Assembly: GCF_000955805.1 (NCBI RefSeq)
Contig: NZ_JYOA01000001.1
Coordinates: forward strand, 214,630 to 278,629
Direction of reading: 5' to 3'
Origin: Pseudomonas sp. 21
GTDB lineage: Bacteria; Pseudomonadota; Gammaproteobacteria; Pseudomonadales; Pseudomonadaceae
Length of the DNA: 64,000 nt
Shown here: positions 56,002 to 64,000 of the stretch, piece by piece
How positions within the stretch are numbered: position 1 is the first letter of the stretch
How the letters are laid out: every line of letters starts with the position of its first letter
Translations under genes and position numbers: made by a program
Notes under the pieces: model-generated
Seen by the model: the letters and a program-made list of their open reading frames with translations, nothing else
What the model was told of the DNA's origin: nothing
Databases searched by the model: none

Positions 56002-57795
56002 ATGAGTGATTACATCGCCCCGCTGCGCGACATGCAGTTCGTCCTGCGTGAGCTGCAACTGCTCGACACACTGAATCAGCTGCCGAATCAGCAGGACATG
56101 AATGCCGAACTGGTCGACGCCATCCTCAACGAGGCCGCCCGTTTCGCCCAGGGCGTGCTGGCGCCGCTGAACGTCATCGGCGACCGCCAGGGCGCGAAGT
56201 GGCAGGACGGCGACGTACGCACCGCCGACGGCTGGCGCGAAGCCTATGGGAAGTTCGCCGACAACGGCTGGAACGCCCTCTCCTGCCCGGCCGATTTCGG
56301 TGGCCAAGGGGCGCCGCGCCTGCTCTCGGCGCTGGTGGAGGAAATGTGGAACGCCGCCAACGTCGCCTTCGGCCTGTGCCCCATGCTCACCCGTGGCGCC
56401 ATCGAGGCCATCGAGCTGCGCGGCTCGGAGGAGCTGAAGCAGACCTGGCTGCCGAAACTGGTGAGCGGCGAATGGACCGGCACCATGAACCTCACCGAGC
56501 CCCAGGCCGGATCGGATCTCGCCGCCGTGCGTACGCGCGCGGAGCCGCAGGCGGACGGCAGCTACCGGGTATTCGGGCAGAAGATCTTCATCACCTACGG
56601 TGAACACGACCTCACCGACAACATCGTCCACCTGGTGCTGGCCCGCGTGCCGGGGGCGCCGGATGGCGTGAAAGGCATTTCGCTGTTCGTGGTGCCCAAG
56701 GTGCTGCTGAACACCGACGGCAGCCTGGGCGAGCGCAACGACGTGCGTTGCGTCTCCATCGAGCACAAGCTCGGTATCCACGGCAGCCCGACCGCCGTGC
56801 TGGCCTTCGGCGACCAGGGCGGCGCCAGCGGCTGGCTGGTGGGCGAAGAGAATCGCGGCCTGGAGTACATGTTCATCATGATGAACGCGGCTCGATTCTC
56901 CGTCGGCATCGAAGGCATCGGCCTGGCCGAACGGGCTTATCAGCGCGCGGTGGCCTATGCCCGGCTGCGAATCCAGGGCACGGAGATTGGCGTACCGGGC
57001 CGTGAGAAGGCCGCGATCATCCGCCACCCCGATGTGCGCCGCCTGCTCATGTCCATGCGCTCCCGGGTGGAAGCCATGCGCGCGCTGGCCTGCGAAGTGG
57101 CGCTGGCAACCGACCTGGCCCACAGCCACCCGAGCGAGGCGGTACGCCGCGAACGGCAAGCCTTCGTCGAGCTGATGATCCCGGTGATCAAGGGCTGGTG
57201 CACGGAGAACGCGGTGGACATCGCCTCCCTCGGCGTGCAGGTCCATGGCGGCATGGGCTTCATCGAGGAAACCGGCGCCGCGCAGCACCTGCGCGACGCG
57301 CGGATCACGCCGATCTACGAGGGCACCACGGGCATCCAGGCGCTCGACCTGATCGGTCGCAAGATTGCCCGCGACAGGGGTGCGGCGGCATTCGCCCTGA
57401 TCGCCCGCCTTCGCGAGGCGCGACTGGCGCTGCCGGACGACGACCCGCAACTGGCCGCTATTCGCCATCGCCTGTTCTCGGCGATCAACGCCCTGGATGA
57501 CGCGGTGAACTACGTGGTGAACCACTACGACGATCAGGCGCGCCAGGTGGCACTGGGCTCGGTGCCGCTGCTGGAACTGTTCGGCATCGTCACCGGCGGC
57601 TGGCAGCTGGCGCGCTCCGCCCAGGTGGCCCGCGAGCGCCTGAGCGGCAACGACGGCGACGCCGCGTTCTACCGGGCCAAACTGTGCACCGCACAGTTCT
57701 ACGCCGGGCATTTCCTCACCCGCGCACCGGGCCTCGCGCAGGCCATTGTCGAGGGAGGTGACGCTGCCCTGGCGATGGAGGACTTCGCCTTCTGA
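56002..57795 (+). CDS. Long acyl-CoA dehydrogenase with extra C-terminal domain (FadE5-like)
   Basis: 597-residue acyl-CoA dehydrogenase. TMNLTEPQAGSDLAAVRTRA and VFGQKIFITYGEHDLTDNIV are the flavin blocks, VQVHGGMGFIEETGAAQHLR the core, and ITPIYEGTTGIQALDLIGRK holds the full YEGT motif with catalytic Glu, unlike the other dehydrogenases here. The ~130-residue C-terminal helical domain is typical of the long ACAD class. ATG at 56002 has AGGAG ten bases upstream. It may be transcribed separately from the preceding operon because of the hairpin. Confidence 0.92.
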   Translation: MSDYIAPLRDMQFVLRELQLLDTLNQLPNQQDMNAELVDAILNEAARFAQGVLAPLNVIGDRQGAKWQDGDVRTADGWREAYGKFADNGWNALSCPADFGGQGAPRLLSALVEEMWNAANVAFGLCPMLTRGAIEAIELRGSEELKQTWLPKLVSGEWTGTMNLTEPQAGSDLAAVRTRAEPQADGSYRVFGQKIFITYGEHDLTDNIVHLVLARVPGAPDGVKGISLFVVPKVLLNTDGSLGERNDVRCVSIEHKLGIHGSPTAVLAFGDQGGASGWLVGEENRGLEYMFIMMNAARFSVGIEGIGLAERAYQRAVAYARLRIQGTEIGVPGREKAAIIRHPDVRRLLMSMRSRVEAMRALACEVALATDLAHSHPSEAVRRERQAFVELMIPVIKGWCTENAVDIASLGVQVHGGMGFIEETGAAQHLRDARITPIYEGTTGIQALDLIGRKIARDRGAAAFALIARLREARLALPDDDPQLAAIRHRLFSAINALDDAVNYVVNHYDDQARQVALGSVPLLELFGIVTGGWQLARSAQVARERLSGNDGDAAFYRAKLCTAQFYAGHFLTRAPGLAQAIVEGGDAALAMEDFAF

Positions 57796-58121
57796 GTAGG
57801 AATGGCCGCCCGTCCGAAGTCTCGGCGGGCGGCCGAGAATCGTAACGCAAACTTTACACCCCCCGACGATCCTGTCGCCCATGGCCACGACAGGCCGTGC
57901 GCCAGGCGTGTGCACACTTGGCTATTGCGCGGGGCGCCGTTATGCAGGAATGCTCGTTGACAGGGTCTCGCCGCTTCAGTGAGATGGCCTTTCGTTCAGG
58001 CAAATGGCATTGCTGGCCGACTGTGTGCGTTGTGTCCTGCAATGCCGCGATGACGAAACTTTGGCGATCCCGACTCGCTTACGAAAGTTTTCTCGTTTCA
58101 TCGACACAGGAGATGCCGGCG
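57796..58121. other. 326-bp intergenic region
   Basis: Contains an inverted repeat with 9-bp arms (GGCCGCCCG, 57804-57812, and CGGGCGGCC, 57826-57834), which may be the terminator of the acyl-CoA dehydrogenase gene, and a CCTGTCG/CGACAGG pair further on. The rest is presumably the promoter of the next gene; no clear -10/-35 pair was assigned. Confidence 0.5.
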
Positions 58122-58568
58122 ATGTTGAACCAGGCACCCCGGAACACCCAGGACGTCGAATTCGACGAGCAATTCCTCCTCGCCTTCGAGATCCAGGTCC
58201 TGCAGAAGGCCCTGCCGGCCTTCGAAGAGGCCTCGCGCTTCGCCCGCGACCGAGGCCTGCGCTGTAGCGTGGAACTGATCACCAACGCTGACGGCCATCC
58301 CGAACTCAGCCTTAGCGCCACCCAGCGCGATGACCTGCCGGACAGTTGCTATCGCCTGATTGCCGATCCGGCCGCCCAGGGCATAGTCCACGAGGAGTTC
58401 ACCGCGGTGAACCGCCGCACGCGCCGCCAGGGCGCGCGCCTGGCGACGCTGACCTCGCGCTCGCTGGAGCTGCAACTGGAAGCCTTCTTCATGCATGCCT
58501 TTGGCATGCGGCTGGACTACAACGTGTTGCGCCTGGACTACTCTTACGAGCATGTTTCTGGGCTTTAG
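58122..58568 (+). CDS. Hypothetical protein of 148 residues
   Basis: No family was recognised. The ATG at 58122 has AGGAG nine bases upstream, which favours it over the ATG three codons earlier that would start too close to that sequence. The protein is acidic at the N-terminus (DVEFDEQFLLAFEIQVLQKA), then amphipathic, with no signal peptide or membrane helix, and has an Arg-rich middle (TAVNRRTRRQGARL). Codon usage looks like the genome's. It is separate from the lipid cluster and probably has its own promoter. Confidence 0.7.
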   Translation: MLNQAPRNTQDVEFDEQFLLAFEIQVLQKALPAFEEASRFARDRGLRCSVELITNADGHPELSLSATQRDDLPDSCYRLIADPAAQGIVHEEFTAVNRRTRRQGARLATLTSRSLELQLEAFFMHAFGMRLDYNVLRLDYSYEHVSGL

Positions 58569-58650
58569 GTCTTTTCCGACGCCGCCGGTCGTCGGTTCGG
58601 CCGGTGGCGGAACGAGCGTTCCGTCGGACAGTTCCTGCAAAGGATGATTT

Positions 58651-58737
58651 ATGGCAACGATGAACGCGTCGAAGTCGTTATTATTCGCGCCCTGTGCGCC
58701 ACCTCGTGCGTGTTTCCTCGTTGTCGCTTCGCCATGA
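58651..58737 (+). CDS. Possible 28-residue leader peptide
   Basis: A short frame begins at an ATG seven bases after AAAGGA and ends in a TGA that overlaps (ATGA) the start of the 59-residue frame at 58734. It has a hydrophobic, Pro/Cys-containing middle (LLFAPCAPPRACFLVV). The coupling suggests a leader or upstream frame. No homologue recognised; it may be chance. Confidence 0.35.
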   Translation: MATMNASKSLLFAPCAPPRACFLVVASP

Positions 58738-58913
58738 ATGAATTCCTCGTGCATTTTCAGGACGGTCACTGCCTGGGCAAGACTGTGCTGCGCTCGTTTT
58801 CCCGTCAGATGACCCTCTCCGAGGCGCGCGTGCGCCTGCAGGCCTGCTACCCGCTGCGCGTTCCGCACCTGCTGAACATCCTGCACCTGACACCGATGCT
58901 GCCCGGCCGCTGA
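58734..58913 (+). CDS. Small hypothetical protein of 59 residues
   Basis: Frame starting MNEFLVHFQDGHCLGKTVLR and ending LHLTPMLPGR. It has no good ribosome-binding sequence of its own, but the start overlaps the stop of a preceding 28-codon frame, which could supply ribosomes by coupling. A longer in-frame start at 58644 is possible. Basic, with no membrane helix. Function unknown. Confidence 0.4.
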   Translation: MNEFLVHFQDGHCLGKTVLRSFSRQMTLSEARVRLQACYPLRVPHLLNILHLTPMLPGR

Positions 58914-59057
58914 GCCGCCCCCCCTTGGCGTTTTCCCAAGCCACTGTGCCTGCCCCCATGCACCGATAGTGGCTGGCGTCGTGCGTCCCGACTTCGAGGA
59001 AATCCCCATGGCCGACCGGCAGCGCCGCCCCGATGAGTCGCGGCGGCTCACCACCGG

Positions 59058-60167
59058 CTACCTCGACGCGCGCGCCGGCATCGCCTGAGATTCGCCCAGT
59101 CCGGCGAGGGCTTGCCGCGCCGCTTCGCCGGCCTGCTCCAGCACCTGGTGCTTCCAGCCATCCTCGTCGACGTAGAAGGCATCGCGCAGCTGGCGATGGA
59201 TACGCCGGGCCTTGTCCGCCGGCACGCCGGGATTGTTGGCCAGCCACTGGTCCGCACGCAGCGCCTTGAGGACCTTGAGCCCCGGCAGCGTGCCGTACTC
59301 CAGGGCGATGGCGGTCAGCTCGGCCTGCGGGCATTCGCTGGCGGCGGCCAGGATCATCTGCCCCTGCAACTGCACCGACACCGATCCCCCTTCGTGCGCC
59401 GAAGTCACCTCATCGCCCCACCAGCGGCGCGTGCGCGCCAGGGTCTGCGGATCGTTGCCGCCAACATAGATGCGCTCGCCGTGGCCCTTGGGACCCAGGC
59501 CGGTGTGCACGTCGATCCAGCCCAGTCGGGTGCAGTCGCGGGCGTGCTGGCGCAGCACCTGGCGCACGGCCTGGTTGCTCCAGGTCGGCTGCGCGCCGAT
59601 ATAGAACAGGCCGTTGGGATGGCTGTCCTGGCCGCTGGAAATGGCCGCCTGCAATCGCTTGCGGCCATGGTGCATGGCGTAGCGCAGCAGACGCAGGTGA
59701 CTGGCGAAGGACGGCCAGCGGCGCGGTATCAGGATCGGGTCCAGTGTTGCGTAGGCCTGGTTGTGCTGGCGCGGCTGGGAGAAGTCGATGAAGTTGCGAT
59801 TCAGGTCGACGTTCTCATGGGTCCAGCGTCGCCACCATGAAAAACCGTAGGGGTTGGCCGCATGCAGGTAGAGCACCGCGCAATCGGCCTTGGCGCAGAG
59901 TTCCAGCCAGTCGGGGTCGTTGAGCAGCGCAACCTGCACTGCCGAGCCGCAGAAGCCCTCCACACCGTGGCAGCCACTGCTGATGATCAGCAGGTTCTGC
60001 GCGTCGGCGCGGCCGCTGCGCGCTACGTCCAGCGCCAGGGGCTCACCGTCGCGGCCAGTCAGCGGATGGCGGTGGGATTCGACGACCAGGCCGGCGGAGA
60101 GGCAGGCGGCGAGGAACTTGCCACGCGCTTCGGCGTAGCTCTGGGAAAAACAGGCAGACGGGGTCAT
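59058..60167 (-). CDS. DUF2817 (M14-type zinc carboxypeptidase-like) protein
   Basis: 369-residue protein of the DUF2817 family, related to M14 metallocarboxypeptidases. Zinc/active-site elements are visible: SSGCHGVEGFCGSAVQVALL (His and Glu), THENVDLNRNFIDF, and GWIDVHTGLGPKGHGERIYV (His). Three consecutive start codons exist (GTG, GTG, ATG); ATG 60167 has GGAG eight bases before it. No signal peptide. It is the last gene of the M20-MFS-DUF2817 group, 45 bp after the MFS gene. It may cleave an amide or peptide bond of the imported substrate. Confidence 0.85.
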   Translation of the reverse strand: MTPSACFSQSYAEARGKFLAACLSAGLVVESHRHPLTGRDGEPLALDVARSGRADAQNLLIISSGCHGVEGFCGSAVQVALLNDPDWLELCAKADCAVLYLHAANPYGFSWWRRWTHENVDLNRNFIDFSQPRQHNQAYATLDPILIPRRWPSFASHLRLLRYAMHHGRKRLQAAISSGQDSHPNGLFYIGAQPTWSNQAVRQVLRQHARDCTRLGWIDVHTGLGPKGHGERIYVGGNDPQTLARTRRWWGDEVTSAHEGGSVSVQLQGQMILAAASECPQAELTAIALEYGTLPGLKVLKALRADQWLANNPGVPADKARRIHRQLRDAFYVDEDGWKHQVLEQAGEAARQALAGLGESQAMPARASR

Positions 60168-60211
60168 CACCACTCCGGATGATTGGATACGAGTCAGGAC
60201 TTTGAACGGGA

Positions 60212-61486
60212 TCAGGCGTGGCCGACGGCACCGGGGAGCGGCGCTTCGCTGTGCTCGCCCTGCAGCGACTGGCGGGTACGCTCGGGAGCGATGATCCGGC
60301 AGCCGAGGATGGCGCAGACCACGGTGAGCACGCCGAACAGGCCGAGCGCCGTCTCAAAGCCATGGGCTATGTCGCCACCGCGCAGCTCGACCAGTTGCCC
60401 GACTATCCAGGGCGCGAGCATGCCGGCGCTGGTCATGCCGCCAATGTGAATGGCCAGCATCGAACCGCGCTGTGCGCTCGGCGCGATATAGGCGACCAGG
60501 GTGTTGCAGAAGGTCGGCAGGACATTCACCAGGATCGCGCCCAGTGCGTAGAGCACCAGGATCGCCAGGCGATCGCCGTGCAGCAGCGTCAGCGCGCAGA
60601 ACGCCACGCCGGCAACCGCCGCGAAGAGCATCGGCGGCAGTACCATGGCGCGCTGCACCGAGGCGCCGCGTTTCATTGCCCGTTGCGACAGTGTGGAGAG
60701 CAGCAGGTTGGCGAGGATCACCCCGACCGTCACCACCATGACTGTGTAGCCCGACTGCATCGGCGTCATGCCCTGGCCCTTCTGCAGGTACACCGGCACC
60801 CAGCTGTACACCAGCGCGGTGGGCAGGTAGCTGAGGAAGCCCATCAGGGTGATCCAGAGGAAACTGCGGTTGAGCAGCAGGCGGCTGTACGGCAGGCGCA
60901 GCGACGAACCCGGCCCCTCCTCCTCGGTCTGCTGCCCTTCACGGCCGAAGACCAGCCAGACGACCAGCCAGACCAGCCCGAGCAACGCCAGCAGGAAGTA
61001 CGCGGTACGCCAGCCGAAGTGCTGGATCGCCAGCGGCAGGCTCAGCGCGCCCAGCACCGCGCCGAGCATGATGGACACCTGGATCAGCGCCGAGGGCAGC
61101 ACGCGTTCTTTCGGGCCGAACCACTTGAAGCAGGCGTGCTGGGTGACTGCCGTGCCCGGCCCGGTGCCGGCACCCAGCAACAGGCGCCCGGCGACCAGCG
61201 CGGCGAAGCCGCTGGACAGCGCCACCAGCAGTTGCGAGGCCATCCATACCACCGACATGCCAGCGAGAATCCAGCGCGTCGGGAAGCGGTTGGCGAGGAA
61301 GCCCACCAGCACGCCGGAGATGGAATAGAGGAAGAAGAACGCACTGCCGATGAAGCCGAACTCGGTTGGCGAAAGCTTCAGCTCGTCGATGATCTGCGCG
61401 CCGGCGAAGGCGAAGATGGTCTTGTCCAGGACGCTGATGACCATCACCAGCATCAGCAGGATGAGGACTACGGTGCGCTGTTTCAT
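60212..61486 (-). CDS. MFS transporter (anion:cation symporter-like)
   Basis: 424-residue twelve-helix permease. VLDKTIFAFAGAQIIDELKL and GFIGSAFFFLYSISGVLVGF resemble the ACS-family of organic anion symporters, with the loop 2-3 motif shortened to GFLANRFPTRWIL. A charged loop (REGQQTEEEGPGSSLRL) separates the two halves. Its ATG overlaps the M20 gene stop (ATGA), showing co-translation with the amidohydrolase. Probably imports the substrate hydrolysed by its neighbours. Confidence 0.88.
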   Translation of the reverse strand: MKQRTVVLILLMLVMVISVLDKTIFAFAGAQIIDELKLSPTEFGFIGSAFFFLYSISGVLVGFLANRFPTRWILAGMSVVWMASQLLVALSSGFAALVAGRLLLGAGTGPGTAVTQHACFKWFGPKERVLPSALIQVSIMLGAVLGALSLPLAIQHFGWRTAYFLLALLGLVWLVVWLVFGREGQQTEEEGPGSSLRLPYSRLLLNRSFLWITLMGFLSYLPTALVYSWVPVYLQKGQGMTPMQSGYTVMVVTVGVILANLLLSTLSQRAMKRGASVQRAMVLPPMLFAAVAGVAFCALTLLHGDRLAILVLYALGAILVNVLPTFCNTLVAYIAPSAQRGSMLAIHIGGMTSAGMLAPWIVGQLVELRGGDIAHGFETALGLFGVLTVVCAILGCRIIAPERTRQSLQGEHSEAPLPGAVGHA

Positions 61487-62676
61487 GCCTGCTCCCCACT
61501 CGACAGCGAAGTCTCCACCAGCGCCACCCAGAGCGCCGCGCCGAAGGGAATGGCACCGTCGTTGAAGTCGTAGCCGGGGTTGTGGACCATGCAGCCGCTG
61601 GGGCCGCTGTTGCCATTGCCCAGGGCGATGTAGCAGCCGGGACGACGCTCGAGCATCCAGGCGAAATCCTCGCTGCCGAGGAAGCCCGAAGGGACCTCGG
61701 ACAACAGGCGCTGCGGACCGACCAGTTCGGTCAGTACCTGGCGTGCGAGTCGGGTTTCTTCCGGCGTGTTGACCAGCACCGGCACCAGCTCCTCGTACTC
61801 GTACTGCAGCTCCATGCCATGCACGGCGGCGACGCCACGGGTGATCTCGCCGATGCGCCGCTTGAGCAGCTCGCGCACTTCCGGTTTGGTGGCGCGCACA
61901 CTCAGGCGCAGGTCGGCATGGTCGGGAATGACGTTGGCCGCCTCCCCCGCCTTGAGCATGCCCACGGTCACCACGGCCACCTCGGTGGACGGCACGTTGC
62001 GCGCGACGATGCTCTGCAGCGCCAGCACCAGCTCCGCGGCGGCGACTACCGGGTCCTTGGTCAGGTGCGGCATGGCACCGTGTCCGCCGACGCCGGTCAG
62101 GCGGATCGACACGCGGTCCGAGGATGCCGTCAGCGCGCCTTCGCGGGTCAGGAAGCAGCCCACCGGCAGGCCCGGCGCATTGTGCAGCGCGTACACCGCA
62201 TCGCACGGGAAGCGCTCGAACAGGCCGTCGTCCATCATCGCCACGGCGCCGCCGAGGGTTTCCTCGGCAGGCTGGAAGATCAGGTTGAGCGTGCCGTCGA
62301 AGTGGCGCTGCTCGGCCAGGTCGCGGGCAGCGCAGAGCAGGATCGCGGTGTGGCCGTCGTGCCCGCAGGCGTGCATACGGCCCGCGTGCTGGCTGGCATA
62401 AGGAACACCGCTGGCCTCGTCGATGGGCAACGCGTCCATGTCGGCGCGGATGCCGATGCTGCGCGCGCTGTTGCCCTGGCGCAGCACCCCGACCACGCCG
62501 GTGCCGCCGACGCCCTCATGGACTTCATAGCCCCACTCGCGCAGGTAGCCGGCAACGATGGCGGCGGTGCGCGCCTCCTCGAAGCCCAGTTCGGGATGCT
62601 GGTGAAGGTCCCGGCGAATCCGCGCGAAATCCTCGGTGCTTGCCGCAAGCCTTTCTATCGTGGGGTGCTGACTCAT
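61483..62676 (-). CDS. M20 family amidohydrolase (hippurate hydrolase / N-acyl amino acid hydrolase-like)
   Basis: 397-residue M20D metallohydrolase. ACGHDGHTAILLCAARDLA holds the Cys and His metal ligands, GIRADMDALPIDEASGVPYA the Asp, FQPAEETLGGA the catalytic Glu pair, and PSGFLGSEDFAWMLE the later Glu. The dimerisation domain lies in residues ~185-300. Enzymes of this group split N-acyl amino acids. It heads the operon after LysR (120-bp gap). Substrate unknown. Confidence 0.92.
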   Translation of the reverse strand: MSQHPTIERLAASTEDFARIRRDLHQHPELGFEEARTAAIVAGYLREWGYEVHEGVGGTGVVGVLRQGNSARSIGIRADMDALPIDEASGVPYASQHAGRMHACGHDGHTAILLCAARDLAEQRHFDGTLNLIFQPAEETLGGAVAMMDDGLFERFPCDAVYALHNAPGLPVGCFLTREGALTASSDRVSIRLTGVGGHGAMPHLTKDPVVAAAELVLALQSIVARNVPSTEVAVVTVGMLKAGEAANVIPDHADLRLSVRATKPEVRELLKRRIGEITRGVAAVHGMELQYEYEELVPVLVNTPEETRLARQVLTELVGPQRLLSEVPSGFLGSEDFAWMLERRPGCYIALGNGNSGPSGCMVHNPGYDFNDGAIPFGAALWVALVETSLSSGEQA

Positions 62677-62796
62677 GCCGCATCCTGCTCATTGTTCTGA
62701 TGTGGCCGGCAGGATGCCCCACGCGCGCGGCGCTGAATAATGACCTTCGCGCATGCTTATCAAGGCTGGTTATCGACGGCCGCTCTCGAGCCAGGA

Positions 62797-63702
62797 TCAG
62801 TCGGCCTTGCGCAGGTGCGGGCCCTTGAAGGCGTAGACCAGCTCGTCCACCAGGGTCTGCGCCTCGCGGGTCATCAGCTCCGGCGGGCGGCAGACCAGCG
62901 AGATGTCGGTGCCCGGCACGGTCTCGGCAATGTCCAGGGCCTCCAGGGTGCCCGAGACCACCGGCAGGTCGAACACCCGCCGCGACCAGAAGCTCACCGC
63001 ATCGGTGTTGGCCGCCAGCTCCGCGTAGAGCACCACCGAGGCACACTCGATGACGCGCTCCGGGTGGCGCACCTGGTACTGCTCGAACATCTGCCCGGCG
63101 AGGGAGACGTCCAGCGAGTCGGGCACCAGCCATTCCTCGTCGAGCAGCTCGTGCAGCGAGCGCGCATTGCGCAACGGATGGCCCTTGCGCACCGCCAGCG
63201 TGGTGGGCTGGGCGTAGAGCTCCTGCCAGTGGAATCCGTCGATGTTGCGCGAGGACGGTTGCGAGGTCAGCACCAGGTCCAGCTGGCCTTCGCGCAGGCC
63301 TTCGAGCAGCTTGGCCGGGCGCAGTTCGCTGATCTGCAATTGCACCTTGGGGTAGCGCTTGCGGTAACGCAGCAGGCAAGTCGCGAACTGCTGGCTGGGC
63401 GTCACCGGTGACACGCCGATGGCCACACGGCCATCCATCGCGCCCTTGAGCGTTTCGATCTCGTCTCGCGCGCGGCGCACTTCTTCCACCACCAGTCGAG
63501 CACGGCGTACCAGGCGCTCACCGTATTCGGTGGCGGTGATGCCACGGTTGGAACGCACCAGCAGCGGCACGCCCAGCTCGGCCTCCAGCTCCTTGATGCT
63601 CTTGGACAGGGCGGGCTGGGAGATATGCAGCAGGCGCGAAGCTTCCTGGATGCTGCCGCTCTCGCAGATGGCGACGATGGCGCGGAGTTGATGCAACTTC
63701 AT
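62797..63702 (-). CDS. LysR-family transcriptional regulator
   Basis: 301-residue LysR protein. N-terminal winged HTH in MKLHQLRAIVAICESGSIQE, ASRLLHISQPALSKSIKELE and RSNRGITATEYGERLVRRAR; the effector-binding domain begins near GRVAIGVSPVTPSQQF. The ATG at 63702 is preferred over an upstream in-frame start because LysR homology begins exactly there. It lies upstream of, and in the same orientation as, the M20-MFS-DUF2817 genes and probably controls them. Confidence 0.92.
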   Translation of the reverse strand: MKLHQLRAIVAICESGSIQEASRLLHISQPALSKSIKELEAELGVPLLVRSNRGITATEYGERLVRRARLVVEEVRRARDEIETLKGAMDGRVAIGVSPVTPSQQFATCLLRYRKRYPKVQLQISELRPAKLLEGLREGQLDLVLTSQPSSRNIDGFHWQELYAQPTTLAVRKGHPLRNARSLHELLDEEWLVPDSLDVSLAGQMFEQYQVRHPERVIECASVVLYAELAANTDAVSFWSRRVFDLPVVSGTLEALDIAETVPGTDISLVCRPPELMTREAQTLVDELVYAFKGPHLRKAD

Positions 63703-64000
63703 GGCTAGGACGACGGCTCGGGGATCGGTAACAGGTCCGAACATAAAGCAAAAACGAGGCCGGCGTGAGTAACGGTTGGTAAACGGAGGCGGACCGGCGG
63801 GTCGCGCCTACAGGACTCTGTAGGCGCGAGCCTGCTCGCGAACGGATTCCCCGACGCCTCTGGTGCTGGGCGGTTCGCGAGCAAGCTCGCTCCTACCCAG
63901 AGCAGTCAGCCCTCGAGACAGGTCCAGGAAAAAGCGACTCGGAGGCCGCCGAAACAAACCAGAAGCGTCACGCCAGGGGCTTTATTTTGTAGGAGCGAGC
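63703..64000. other. Intergenic region at the right edge, rich in REP sequences
   Basis: About 300 bp without a gene. It holds a hairpin (63802-63829), a REP inverted pair (63820-63896) and the first half of another REP at the right edge (63988-64000). The promoter of the LysR gene should lie at its left end. Confidence 0.75.
63820..63896. repeat. REP inverted pair at the right edge
   Basis: Arms of 24 bp (63820-63843 and 63873-63896, two mismatches) match the 4.7-kb REP. An extra hairpin (TCGCGCCTACA and TGTAGGCGCGA, 63802-63829) overlaps the first arm, and a further REP half (TGTAGGAGCGAGC) reaches the window end. Confidence 0.9.

Overview
The window looks like chromosomal DNA of a Pseudomonas (sensu lato, of the metabolically versatile P. 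citronellolis / P. nitroreducens / P. aeruginosa kind). This rests on the high GC content, the Pseudomonas-type REP palindromes (GAGCAAGCTCGCTCCTAC family) at about 4.7, 17.4 and 63.8 kb, and the gene repertoire. No prophage, insertion sequence, CRISPR array, tRNA or rRNA was seen.

Layout. (1) 1-1892, minus: N-terminal part of a BapA/LapA-type Ig-repeat adhesin running off the left edge. (2) 2707-4341, minus: malate:quinone oxidoreductase. (3) 4997-10876, plus: a GntR regulator followed by a polar-amino-acid-type ABC transporter with two unrelated substrate-binding proteins and a gamma-glutamyltransferase-like enzyme. (4) 10940-17327: an apparent recombination scar. An orphan type VI secretion VasL/ImpA_N-OmpA fusion gene (minus) abuts the 3' remnant of a TonB-dependent siderophore receptor, followed by PepSY, small membrane, MFS and alpha/beta-hydrolase genes (plus). 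(5) 17456-18692: an orphan ABC ATPase and a small membrane protein.

(6) 18742-57795 is the core of the window, about 39 kb of lipid catabolism genes. Block A (minus, 18742-23619) encodes aldehyde dehydrogenase, Zn-alcohol dehydrogenase and two adjacent acyl-CoA dehydrogenases. Next come a MalT-like LuxR regulator and a DUF1302/DUF1329 outer-membrane pair. Block D (minus, 29899-42593) is a tight 12-gene operon: alpha-methylacyl-CoA racemase, thiolase, DUF35 OB-fold protein, lipid-transfer-type thiolase, two SDRs, enoyl-CoA hydratase, two acyl-CoA dehydrogenases, two acyl-CoA synthetases and a thioesterase. Diverging from it is a second, larger MalT-like LuxR regulator. Block E (plus, 45744-57795) encodes a PaaG-like crotonase, acyl-CoA dehydrogenase, SCP-x-type thiolase, a MaoC pair, SDR, an SdsA1-like alkylsulfatase, wax ester synthase/DGAT, a patatin phospholipase and a long acyl-CoA dehydrogenase. 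Four good and one weak copy of a GCCACCC-n5-GGGTGGC palindrome sit upstream of these blocks, suggesting one regulon driven by the LuxR proteins.

Reading of the core. The racemase catalytic triad, the Ltp/DUF35 pair, the half-active MaoC pair, the Hsd4A-like SDR and the paired acyl-CoA dehydrogenases are all parts used for alpha-methyl-branched, isoprenoid or sterol-side-chain acyl-CoAs. With the alcohol and aldehyde dehydrogenases, sulfatase and acyltransferase, the simplest hypothesis is uptake and beta-oxidation of a branched or alicyclic alcohol, ester or sulfate ester. No ring-cleavage or acyl-CoA carboxylase gene is present, so a complete steroid pathway or the Atu/Liu citronellol pathway is not encoded here.

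(7) 58122-64000: small unknown proteins, then a minus-strand group of LysR regulator, M20 amidohydrolase, MFS transporter and DUF2817 peptidase-like protein, ending in REP elements.
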